Origin: CAZSSM01 sp964609385
GTDB taxonomy: Bacteria; Planctomycetota; Planctomycetia; Isosphaerales; Isosphaeraceae
Direction: 5' to 3'
NCBI GenBank assembly: GCA_964609385.1
Contig: CAZSSM010000080.1
Coordinates: 1 to 30,779, forward strand
DNA length: 30,779 bases
The notes below the pieces were generated by a model. That model did no database searches, was not told the origin of the DNA, and worked only from the letters and a program-made list of their open reading frames with translations. Made by a program: the position numbers and the translations under genes. The stretch's first letter is position 1. Every line of letters begins with the position of its first letter. Positions 9,312-20,000 of the stretch are shown here, one piece after another.

Positions 9312-9962
9312 TCACTCATCGGGGCCATAAAAGTTCGGGACTGCGCGAAGGGCTTCATCCAGCCTCTTCAGCGCACGGACATGTCGGCTACTGGCCCCCG
9401 AGATCCCGATGCCTAGGACCAGGGCGACTTCCGAGAACGACAGATCTTCGAAGTAGCGCAGCGCGAGGACCTCGCGATCAGTCGGGGACATTCGATCCAA
9501 GATGGTCGCCAGCACGCGCTTACGCTCTTCGCGCTCGAAGGCCTGGCTCGGTGAGGTTAGATGGCCCATCAGCCCGTCGGCCAACGAGTCGGTCGCCGGG
9601 GCCGGTTCGCATCCGACATCGCGGCCGGCATCGCGCATCTTCGAGCCAAGGTGATGACGATGAAGGGCCGTCAGCCTTTGGAGAGTCAACGAGCGAACCC
9701 AGAGGAAGAACGGGAAGGCCGAGGTGCGTTCCTGCTCTTCATACTCGGAGATCCTCCGTGCGACGTCGAAATAGGCCTCTTGCAAGACGTCTGAGGGGTC
9801 TAAGCGACTTCGCAGCCGGCGATCCATTCGGAGTTCGATCATCCGTCGAAGACGCTTGCGGTTTTCAACCCAAGACTCCATCAGTTCCGCCGGAACCTCT
9901 TGCGGGTGTTTCGAATCGGACACGGCGTTGGGACGCGGCTCTGATTGAGGGGAGGGGTACAT
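9312..9962 (-). CDS. ECF RNA polymerase sigma factor, kinase-linked type
   Basis: The product has 216 residues from the ATG at 9962; an upstream in-frame TTG at 10016 would add 18. The region 2 helix contains R-L-D-P-S-D-V-L-Q-E (about 53-62), used in core binding, followed by the -10-binding segment with F-F-L-W-V-R-S-L (about 85-92). Region 4 (about 158-204) starts S-P-T-D-R-E-V-L-A-L-R-Y and ends with a helix-turn-helix containing S-S-R-H-V-R-A-L-K-R-L, for -35 recognition. The TGA stop lies six bases before the kinase ATG, so the two are co-transcribed and probably translationally coupled. No anti-sigma gene is adjacent, which fits ECF classes regulated by Ser/Thr kinases. The sigma family assignment is firm; its regulon is unknown. 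Confidence 0.92.
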   Translation of the reverse strand: MYPSPQSEPRPNAVSDSKHPQEVPAELMESWVENRKRLRRMIELRMDRRLRSRLDPSDVLQEAYFDVARRISEYEEQERTSAFPFFLWVRSLTLQRLTALHRHHLGSKMRDAGRDVGCEPAPATDSLADGLMGHLTSPSQAFEREERKRVLATILDRMSPTDREVLALRYFEDLSFSEVALVLGIGISGASSRHVRALKRLDEALRAVPNFYGPDE

Positions 9963-10234
9963 GGGAGCATCACCGAAACAGTTGGCCAAATGGGGCTGAG
10001 GCCGCTGTCCACACAACTGAAAATTTTACATCTGGAGGCTGGCCCGGACCACCGCGATCAACAATCCACCTGCTTGACGTTCCTAAGGCCACCTGACAAC
10101 GTCTCGTGACATGCACTGTGGTTCAATGAGAACTCTTCGTCCGGTCGGCTTGCTCGACGTCGAGCCCCATTTCCAAATCCTTGAGAACTCACGCAGTTCG
10201 TATCATATGCCCAATTTTCCGACAAGATTCTTGG
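9963..10234. other. Upstream region of the sigma/kinase unit
   Basis: This stretch should contain the leftward promoter of the sigma gene. A 14-bp perfect palindrome, GCTCGACGTCGAGC, lies at 10152-10165 and could be an operator, although GC-rich palindromes also arise by chance. I see no convincing promoter boxes and no gene. Confidence 0.4.
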
Positions 10235-10500
10235 TTAAGGACGACCGAAGACGATGCCTGGCAGACGTGTCAGGCATCGTTCGAACTCGTTGTGAGTCTG
10301 TTAGCCCAGCGACGAGTGAATCCGTGATCGGTTGGACACCTCCTCCAAAAAATGCCCCATCTGTCGAACGGCATCGTCCAGGTTGATCACCTCGGTTGAT
10401 GCTACCGCTTCTTCCTCGATCGTACGCATCAACCGCTGTAGGTGATTCGGCCACCCAGCCCCATCCATGGTGATCAATACCTCGACGAGAGGCTCAGGAC
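10235..10500 (-). pseudogene. IS3-family transposase remnant (C-terminal end)
   Basis: Read on the minus strand, the translation from about 10500 downwards contains L-Q-R-L-M-R-T-I-E-E-E, then D-A-V-R-Q-M-G-H-F-L-E-E-V and R-I-H-S-S-L-G. This is the end of the integrase core of IS3-type transposases (family pattern A-E-R-L-M-R-T-I-K-E-E...R-I-H-S-S-L-G-Y-L-T-P-x-E-F-E). At 10301-10303 the expected Tyr codon has become TAA. After it the frame still reads Q-T-H-N-E-F-E, matching the family L-T-P-x-E-F-E in register, then stops at 10235-10237. The upstream catalytic part and the first ORF are missing and I find no clear terminal repeats, so this is a decayed fragment. The match is by recognition only. 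Confidence 0.75.
10251..10280. repeat. Perfect 10-bp inverted repeat
   Basis: ACGATGCCTG (10251-10260) is the exact reverse complement of CAGGCATCGT (10271-10280), with a 10-nt loop between. It lies inside the tail of the transposase remnant. No U-tract follows on either strand, so a simple terminator is not supported. Confidence 0.6.
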
Positions 10501-11094
10501 GACGAGGCCGCGCCTGGTCGTCGAGGGTGACGCGGGGTTAGGCACGGAGCTTGGGTAGGTCTAGCCCGCTGAGTACGGCTCACTTAATCGGCCTGAAACA
10601 GGGGCTGAGCTTACCTCGATATCGCGTCTTGGAGGGGTCTGAGACTCAGGGACAGGTTCCATGATGCACCTGTCCAGATTTTCGAAAAAAACGTGCGCTC
10701 GATTCGAGGCGGTTCGCAGAACCGTTGGTAGAGGGCCATCCCGTCACCTTCGAGAACAGAGTGAGTTCCCACCTCTTGGCTGGGGCTGCCATTGGCTGGC
10801 GGGTCACTCGCTCGTTCTTCGATCGCCCCCCCCGAAGTCACCAGGAAGATGAGTGACTCTCCGAGGAATAGCTTTCCATGGATCTGGCCTGACTCACGTG
10901 ACCTAGCGCTCAACCTCTCACCGCTTCGTTCTCAACGACACCCCGACTCGATCCCGCCCGAGCCAATCGCGGACTGGCACAAGCGGTTCGGCGGGACGGG
11001 CGGAAGCCGATTGTTTACCGACACGTATTCCCGGTTCTGGCGATCATGTGCTGATGTTCGCCCCTTAACCACTACTTGCTGAGATCATCCTGCC
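10501..11094. other. Intergenic region upstream of the giant gene
   Basis: No supportable gene. It contains a hairpin at 10650-10675, a run of eight C at 10826-10833, and a 100-codon minus-strand frame that I do not recognise. The promoter of the giant gene should lie in the right half. An in-frame TGA at 11080-11082 fixes the giant gene's start at or after 11083. Confidence 0.5.
10650..10675. repeat. 8-bp inverted repeat
   Basis: GGACAGGT (10650-10657) pairs perfectly with ACCTGTCC (10668-10675) around a 10-nt loop. It could be an operator, a leftover insertion-sequence end, or chance. Its loop length equals that of the hairpin at 10251-10280. Confidence 0.5.
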
Positions 11095-14000
11095 ATGTCA
11101 CATCTCCTCGAGAAAATCTTCGGTTTCCACAAGAAGTCAGGCACAGCGATTTCCAAGAGGACCTCACGTCGGCAGCAAGCAGTGCGTGGGTTGATGGCCG
11201 AAGCGTTGGAACAGAGAACCCTCTTGTCAGTCACTCCGTCTTTGGATGGAAACAAGATCACGTTCGAGGGAGAGCGTCGGTCGGATGACCAAGTCTATCT
11301 GAGGACAGAGAACGACGTTTTGCAGTGGAGCGGCAATGGCCTCGACTTCTCCAGCGACTTCAACATCTCACAGCCGGGAATCCAGGCAGTTACGATCCAA
11401 GGGAGCACATCGCAGTCGATCGTCGTCAATGCCGAGAGGACTTCGGTTACCTTGGGGAATCTGGAGACGAGGGGAGCTAGTCTGAGCATCGATACCGATG
11501 AAGCGATCCATGTCGTGGCCGGTGCGACCGTTTCCACCGTGCTTAACCCCAGCGCCGCGGGCGGACTATCGCTGACGAGTATTGAAAAGATCACGGTCAA
11601 CTCAGGTGCAACCCTCACAACGGGACGTTCCGATCTCGTCTTAAATTCCAGTTACGCGCCGTCGACCGAGTCTTCACAGTGGTCGATTGAGACAGGTGTC
11701 GACCTGATCGAAGCGACGATCATCGGTGGCAATGTCCAGATCACCTCAGCCGCGACGGCCCAGGCCAAGTTCGGCGTTGACGGAATTCTTCAAACCATCT
11801 CAGTCAATACAGACAGCTTCTTGGGTGGTTTGTCGCTCGGCGGTGGGGTATCGATCTCCAATGCGACTGCGGGAGTCTCGATCCAGGGCGGGTCGATCAC
11901 CGCCGATTCCTTATCGGTACTGGCCGATGCCGATACCGATAGTCGGACTCGGGTCATCACCGCCTTCGTGGGCGTCGCCTACGTGGAGTCCAACCCGTCG
12001 GCAACTGTCAATATCGATGGGGGCGCGGAGATTACGACGACGGGGAACGTGCAGATTTCGGCCGATGCCGCGCTCATCGCTCAAGCAAATGCTCAGCAAA
12101 TCGCAAATGGAGCGACGTCTTTCAGCAAAGAAAATGTCAACATTGCCATTGCCCTCAGTCTCGGAGAATTGAATTCGACGACCACGGTGGGAGATGCGAC
12201 GATTCGGTCGGGCGGGGCGATCGATATATCAAGTGTTGCCGACAAATTCGTGTTTGTCAGTTCGGTTGCCGCTGCTGGCCGAGAGGGATCTCTTGGTTTG
12301 GGAGTTGGGGTCAGCGATATTGACTCAACCGTCCGTACAGACGTTCTCGGGACGCTTGAAGCTCAGAGCAATGTTAAGATCAGCGCAGATCTGAATTCGT
12401 CTGAGAATACCACCTATGCAACCGCTTCCGTGGGTGAGAGTGGCACGCTTGCCAAGGGCAAACAAATCGCTGCGAAAGGAGTCGGCAAGGTAGGCGATAA
12501 AATTGCAAGCTCCTTTAACAAATCGACGCAGTTTGCAGATAAGCTGACAAAAAAACTGGGCAGCAGCAAGGCAGACACTGCTGGAAAAACAGGTCTCTCC
12601 GGTGGATTGGCATTAGTCCTGCAAACCAACACGGTAACTTCTCAGATTGGGCAAAATGCGTCGGTCACGTCCCAGTCGGGTGGGGTCTCCATACTGTCCG
12701 GTACTGCGGATGGCTTTCGGAGCAGAAGCATCAGCAGGTTGTCCTCGAGTGAGTCCGCGAAAAACACCCGGGACAATGCGCTCAGCGTCGCGACAATCTA
12801 CGGTCGGCTGACGAATTCAGCAGAAGCGATCATTGACCAAAATGCGTCGGTGACCGCCCATACAGACGTGCTCGTCCAGTCGGAAGCTCGGGTGCCTTGG
12901 GAACAGATCTGGACCCGTTGGACCGGGTTAACAGATGCAGATCAGCTCATGTCTTTAATTGGAAAACTCAATGCAAATCTAGGGATTCAAGATGGCTTCT
13001 TTAACTCATGGGCTCAAGCATCAGCGAATTCGGAGAAGCGGACGCTCGGCGGTTCGGTGACGGTCGTGAGGATCGACAGTACCAGCAACGCGCTGATCAA
13101 GGAAGGAGCCCAAATTACAACCGGCGGTCAAACGTCCGTGATTGCACTGAATGAAAACGACACGCTTAACAACGCCGGTCAATTCCTCACGGCTTTACCG
13201 ATCCCTGGTGGTTTTGGAGCCTCTGGCGCCTCATCTAAAGGATCGGGGGTTGGTGGGTCGATGACCGCTGTCACCTACCTGAACACAACGAATGCCAAGA
13301 TACTCACCGATGCCATTGTCGACACCGGTAGCTTGCTCGTCATGGCTCGATCGGATGAGCGGAACGTATCGCTATCCCTTCAGGGTGGGTCGTCCAAGGG
13401 GAACTTCGCTTTCAACGGAGCGGGCAACCTGCTGAGAGTCGACAATTACACCTTGGCACAGGTGGACGATGGTGCGCGGATCACCGTCGATGCGAACAGC
13501 GTTGTCAACATCCCCCGCGACTATGATGTGGTCGACTTGTCGGATCCGATGTTCTTTTCGAACGTTCCCCAATTCTTTCCGTTCGAGCCCATCGATCCGG
13601 ATTCCAATTTGAGTGTGAGCCGGGTCGACCCAAGCAACAACACGATCGCCTTGCCCTACGATCACGGCCTCGTCACGGGCCAGCCTGTGTACTATCTCAA
13701 CGGCGGTGGGGTCAGTATCGGCGGGTTGACCAATGAAACAGCTTATCAGGCCATTGTAATCGATGAGAACACCCTTCAACTTGCCGAAATGGGTGATTCG
13801 ACGCTCGCGCCTATCGACCTCAATTTGGATGAGACAGAAGGGCTCACGCACTCCTTGTTGCCGGGCTTCAACCCTCAGAACGACGTTGCAAACAATACGA
13901 TCTCGGGATTACCCGAATATTTGGACTTGTTGTTGCTGCCAGAGAACAATCGTCCCGAGGAGGGTGACGACTTGCCGGTTCGTTACATCGTCGCCGAAGG

Positions 14001-17000
14001 AGCCACACCGTTCCCGAATTTAACGATTGGGAAGGCTTACCTATATCGAGCCATCAGCCCTGGTGTCGGACAACTCCTCGACCTTGACACCCAAGAAGTT
14101 ATCACCTTAGACCCATCCGTCGCCAGTGGAGAACATTTCCTAATCCCTGCGGTTGTCGATCTCGATGGGGCGACTAGTGAGATCGTCGACTTCCGCTTAC
14201 AGCGACGCAACCCGCTCCTTTCGCTCGATACCACGCGCGATGGAATCGTCTCGGCTTCAGATGATCGCGTTGCAGCCGTTACAGATGACGTTTACATCAC
14301 CGACGTAAGCGTCGCAGTGATTGCCGATGATTTCGCTGGTCTGTACAGCGGCACGGGTGGCTTCACTCGAGGCCGGGCGGTGGGTGCCGGAGTCTCGGTC
14401 GTCATTAGCGAAATCGACCGCGAGACCAACGCGATTATCGGCAACGTGGATCGCTCGATTGTTGATAACTTAACAAGAGATTTTCAGACGGGTCTGGGAG
14501 TCGGCGTCGATCATACTGATACGATCTACCTCGGCTACCGCCATGGATTCACCGAACTCGATCAGGTCACCTATTCGGCCGGTGGTGACATACCGATCGG
14601 TGGACTTCGTGATGGAGATTCATACTTTGTCAACATCGTTGGTGACTCGGATAACTCGGGCGATCCGACAATCAAGCTCGCCCGATCGGTAGAGGAAGCG
14701 CTCGAGAGTGTCACGACGCTCTTGAGCGTCGCCAACTTCGATTCGGCCCCGGGATTAGACACGATCGACCTCGGTTACGTCCACGGGTTTCAGCTCGGCG
14801 ACTGGGTGACTTATGACGCTGGCAGTGGGACGGCCATTGGAGGGCTCGAGGACGGTCAAACCTATTATGTGATCCCCGTCAGTGCGACCGAGATCGCGTT
14901 GGCAGCGACCCAAAACATTGCAACCGAGCACCTCAACCTCATCTTCGATCCCAAGGCGACGGTGAGCGAGGACACTCTGGTTTTCGCCGGCGAACACGGG
15001 TTGTCCACCGGGCAACGCCTGTTCTACAGCGATGGCGGCGGCGCAGCCATTGGGGGATTGACCAATGGCCAAGTTGTCGTGGCTGAGGTCATCGATGAGT
15101 ACGCGATCCGTTTGAAGACCCTTGCAAGAGCGGCGATCGCCCTCGACGCCGAGAGTTCCGTGGGACTCATGCACGGGTTCCAAACAGGGATTATCGGCAC
15201 GAGTTCCAATGTCTTCGATCGTAATGAGATCGACCTCGGCTTTACGCACGAGTTGGGTCTCGGCGACACGGTGCTTTACTCGGCCATCCGTAACGGTCAA
15301 GCAGCGACGCCGATCACTGGACTGACCCCAGGTGGGGTTTACCACGTGGTGAGCACGGGCGAGACCACCATGCGCTTAGCTGCCACCGAAGAGTTGGCCG
15401 ACAAGGCACGATGGTGGTTCTTCGACTCTGCTGTCGACGTAATCGACGACGATACAGTTAACTTCGCGTTTCCTCATCCGTACGAACTCAATGATGAGTT
15501 GACCTACACGACGAGCGAGTATTACGCAGATCCTTTATCCCAGACGATCGCACCTCTTCAATACATCGACCCGAACACCAATATGGTCCAATCTTTGGCT
15601 GAAGGGCAGACGGTTTACGCGATTCCGACAGATACGGAACTGCTCTTGGATATCGACAGTGGTCAGTTGCTTCCATTTTCCACCGGTTTGAAGATCGCGC
15701 TCCAGCCCGATGGGCCTGCCTTGCAACTGATCAATAGCGATTCTCTCGGCTTCCATGGATTCCGATCCGATGCCGCAGCGATCCAGATTACGGCGATCGT
15801 CGAGACCGAGACCACCCATCTGTTCCAACCTTACCGGCGGATCGACATCGATTCGTCGACCGGAACGGGGAACGATCATACGATCCGCTTAGCCCTCGAC
15901 CCCACCACGACGACCCAGGCGACTCACGGAATCGGTAAGACCTTCGTGCCTTCGAACGCGATCGCCAATTCGAACACGACGATCAATTTCGGGTTCGATC
16001 ATGGATTCGAAACCGGTGATGCGGTCGTCTACAGTAACGGGCGTGGTCAAGACATCGGAAATCTTGGACATATCAACATATATTATGTTTTTAAGCTTGA
16101 CAATCAATCGTTCTCGCTTGCGGAGTCGGCCCAAGAAGTCCTCTCGGCAAACCCCGAAGTCCTGGTTCTCGACCCGAGTCAGGCCTCCGGCTCGCTCCAC
16201 GGTTTCGGGAAGGTTTTCGAAGCCAATCCCTACGTCGACAGTACGTTGGACGCGATCAACTTCGGGCGTCAGCATGGCTTACTCGATGGGGAAACCGTCG
16301 TTTATCACGCCAACGGCGGATCTGCGATCGGTGGCTTGGCCGATGGTAACACCTATCGCGTCGTGTTGGTGGGCGATGAAGGGTCCACGATCCAACTGAT
16401 TGATCCTCAGACCAATTTGGTTGTTGACCTCGATGGAACGCTGGCGACCGGTGATCAGCATTCCTTTGACGAACAGGTTTCGGCCACCGGGTTTATTACT
16501 TCGGCGGGAAATGGCTTGATCGCCTCCAATAACGCTGGGGATATCGTCTCGATCTCGATTGCGGGTGCGAAGACCACGTCCAACCAATCGAAGCCAGCAA
16601 ACTCCAGTCAAACCAATAACGCCAGCGCGAATGCTTCAACCCAGCCGAAAGAGATCGACCTCAATAGCGCATCGTCCAGCTCGATGAATGTCAGCCCATC
16701 GACTAGTCCTAGCACGACGTCCAACACCGGGATCGCGATTGCGGGTAGCTTTGCAATCAATGTGGTCGTGGACACGACCCAAGCCCTGATCAACGACGCG
16801 ACGTTAACGTTGGCCGACCTGAGCCTCCAGGCAGCCAATCAGACCGAAATCGGAACTGGCAGCGGTGCCGTGGCAATCACGCTGTCCAGTGACAGCGGTC
16901 GCGGGTTGGCCGGAGCCGTTGTGGTCAACGTGGTTAGCAATACCACTAAAGCCATGATGACCAATGCCACAGTGACCATCACTGGTGGTGACCTGGAAGT

Positions 17001-20000
17001 GACCTCGGCCAACACCGTCTCGATCGTCAGTGTGGCGATGGGCCTGGCCGGGACGTCAGGTTCGTTTGCCCTCGCCGGTTCGGTCTCGGTCAATGTGATT
17101 TCCAGTGAAGCCTTCGCAGTTATTGGAGGCGACTCACAAGTTTTGGTCTCGGCGACGCCCAACCTGATCGATTCGGGGGATGTCAATATTTCGTCGCTGA
17201 ATGACAACACGATCTTGTCGATTGCCGGATCGGTTGCTGGAAACGTCAAACTGCCTGCGATTAAGAAAACGAAGAAAAGAGATGGTAGCCCCTCCACGAC
17301 AACCGAACGCAAGAACGGAGTCGGTGCCGCCCTGTCCTTTAACCGAATCGCGACGCCCAAGGGGTCTGATGCCGATCCTCGCGGAACCGTTGCGATGATC
17401 GTCGACTCGGATATTTCTGCCGACGGCTTTATCAATGTGGCTGCCGACACGACGAACACAATTACCAGTGTTGCGGCGGCGATTGCTTTCACCTTCGGAG
17501 GTGGCAGCAGGTCGGCCGCTACCGCGCTCAGCTTCAGTATCAACACGACCCGGATTCCAACCAATGCGATCATCCGTCGTGAGGGCTCGAACACCGGTTT
17601 GGTTGCGGGGGACAAGGGAGTTCGGGTCGACGCCGATGACCGTACCAAGATCGTGTCCGTGGCTGGGAATGTGGCGTTGGCCAAGAACTCGGCCAATGGT
17701 GTGGCGGTTAGCGTTAACGCCACTCGCAATCAGGTGACATCACAGATCGACAGCGCGACGGTCACATCCTCCGCCGGGGACATTCAGGTTCTCGCCACGT
17801 CGGAGCCAACACTGACTTCGATCGCCGCTGGGGGTGCGGTCAGCTCGCAGACGGCCCGTCAGGGGTCGTTCTCGGTGACCGTGGTCAACAATGCGACCAA
17901 TGCTCAGATCGTCGGTTCGGGATCGAACGTCTCGGCCGAGGGGAGCGTGTTGGTCTCGGCCTCAGACATCAGCAAGATCTTCACCCTGGGCGGAAGTGTG
18001 GTGATCAGCGGACTCGATGGGTCGTCCTCCAGCAGTCCCATGTCCTCATTCGGTATTGCCAACTCGACGCTGGTTACCGGCAATGCCGTTCGCGCCTTCA
18101 TCAGCGGTACTTCGATCATCCAAGCTGATGGCAACCTGGCGCCGCTCAATGACCAAACCGACGTGGGCGTCCTCGTCCTGGCTCATTCCGACGATACGCT
18201 GACGACCATTGCCGCCGCCGGTGTTCTCAGCGCAGCGGAAAGCGGAATCTCGATTGCAGGATCGGCGACAGTCACGATTCTCAATGAGACCAACCGCGCT
18301 TACATCGGGGCTGGGGTATCCATCAACGGAGCAGAGACGGGCGAAAGTTCCAACCAGGATGTGATCATTCGGGCGATTGAAACGACTCAGCTTGTCGGGA
18401 TCGCTGGTGCTGCCAGTATCTCACTCAAGGCCAGTGGGATTGGAGCCGGAGTTGATGTCTCCTTCATCACGAAAGACGTCCAAGCTTGGATCGGCGAGGG
18501 CGCTGACGTTTACGCCGAAGGGGACGTCGTCGTCCAAGCATCCTCGGAAGAGGATATCACCTCAGTGAATGGATCGGTCGCCATCGCCGGAAATGGCTGG
18601 TCTGCGGCCGGTGGGGTCGGAGTCTCTGACTACGACATCACGACGAAAGCTCTGATCAAGAGCACGACGGCCAACCCCACCTCCGTGACCGCCGGCGATA
18701 GCGTCTTGGTTGCGACCGAAGAACGAACCGAGTTCTTCCAGATCAACCTCAACTTCTCCGCCTCGCTCAGCTCAGGTGCTGCGGTGGGGGGAGCCTTCGG
18801 CATCCCGATCGTTACCAAAACGACCGAGTCAAAGATCGGTGACGGGGCGGTCGTCAACGCTTATGCCAATGGCGATGGTTTAACGGTCAATACCGGTGAC
18901 TTCCAGACCTTTGGCGGTGACACCTCAACCAGTGGAATCGCTGGATCGCTTAACCTGGATAACACAAACTTACCGCTCAACGACAAAAGCTACTTCCAGA
19001 ACAGTAATGCGACTCCGAACCAGAAGACCGGGTTCAAAGGCGTCGCGGTGACGGCTGTGAATAGCGACCAAATCGAGATGTACAACGTCGGGATGGGCGT
19101 CTCGGGCGGTAGTTTCGCCGTGCAGATTTCCGTCGGGGTCAACACCATGAACCTGACGACGAACGCGGAAATCGGTGCCAACGCCCAGATCAACCAGACC
19201 GCCACCCAAGCCAACGGCGCTCACAGCGAACAATCCGTCCACGTCGCTGCCGGATCCGACTTCTTCACACGATCGATTCAAGGCGGTGTGGCAGGATCGT
19301 TCGGAGCCGGTGCCGCGACTCCGGGCGTTGGCGTCACCTACGTCACGATGGATACGACGGCCACGATCGGCGGATCGGCCCAGGTCAATGCTCGGAAGAA
19401 CGTCAGTGTCTTCGCTCATAACTCCGAAGACCTGGAAGTGGTCGCAATCGCCTTGGCGGGAGCTGGTGGATCGTTCGCTGGGGCGGGAGCCTTCTCGGTT
19501 ATCGATATCAACAACACGACGACCGCCTCGATCGCCGATGGGGCCACGGTTCAAGCCGATGGCAACGTGACGGTCTTCGCGGAAGATCTCACCGATACCG
19601 ACCTGATCTCAGGTGGCGTTGGTGTGGCCATCGGTGGAGGTGGGATCGGTGTCTCGATCGGACTCGGCCTGATCCGCAAAGACACTCAAGCGTTTATTGG
19701 TGAAGCGGCGACTGTTGAGGCGCTCGGGCTAGGTGTCAACAACACGTTTGATATCCGCACGTTGGGTTACACTGGCGATGAATTTATCACCGAGTCCCTT
19801 CGCGGTATCGGCGTGCACGCCTACTCGGTCGAAGACATGTTCGCCCTGGGTGTGGCCGGAGGCTTCGGCCCAGCCGTGGGCATCGCTGGTTCAGTGACCT
19901 GGCAACAAATCAATTCGGATACGACGGCCTATATCGACCGCAATGCTCAAATTAATACAAGCCCTAACAACGCGTCGATTGCCCATGTCGACCAGAGCGT

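Noticed and set aside
10826..10833. Run of eight C residues
   Set aside because: It is non-coding and isolated; it may be phase-variable, but it is not placed in a promoter I can identify.
10611..10913. A 100-codon minus-strand frame upstream of the giant gene
   Set aside because: No recognisable family, no ribosome binding site that stands out, and it spans a hairpin and a C8 run.
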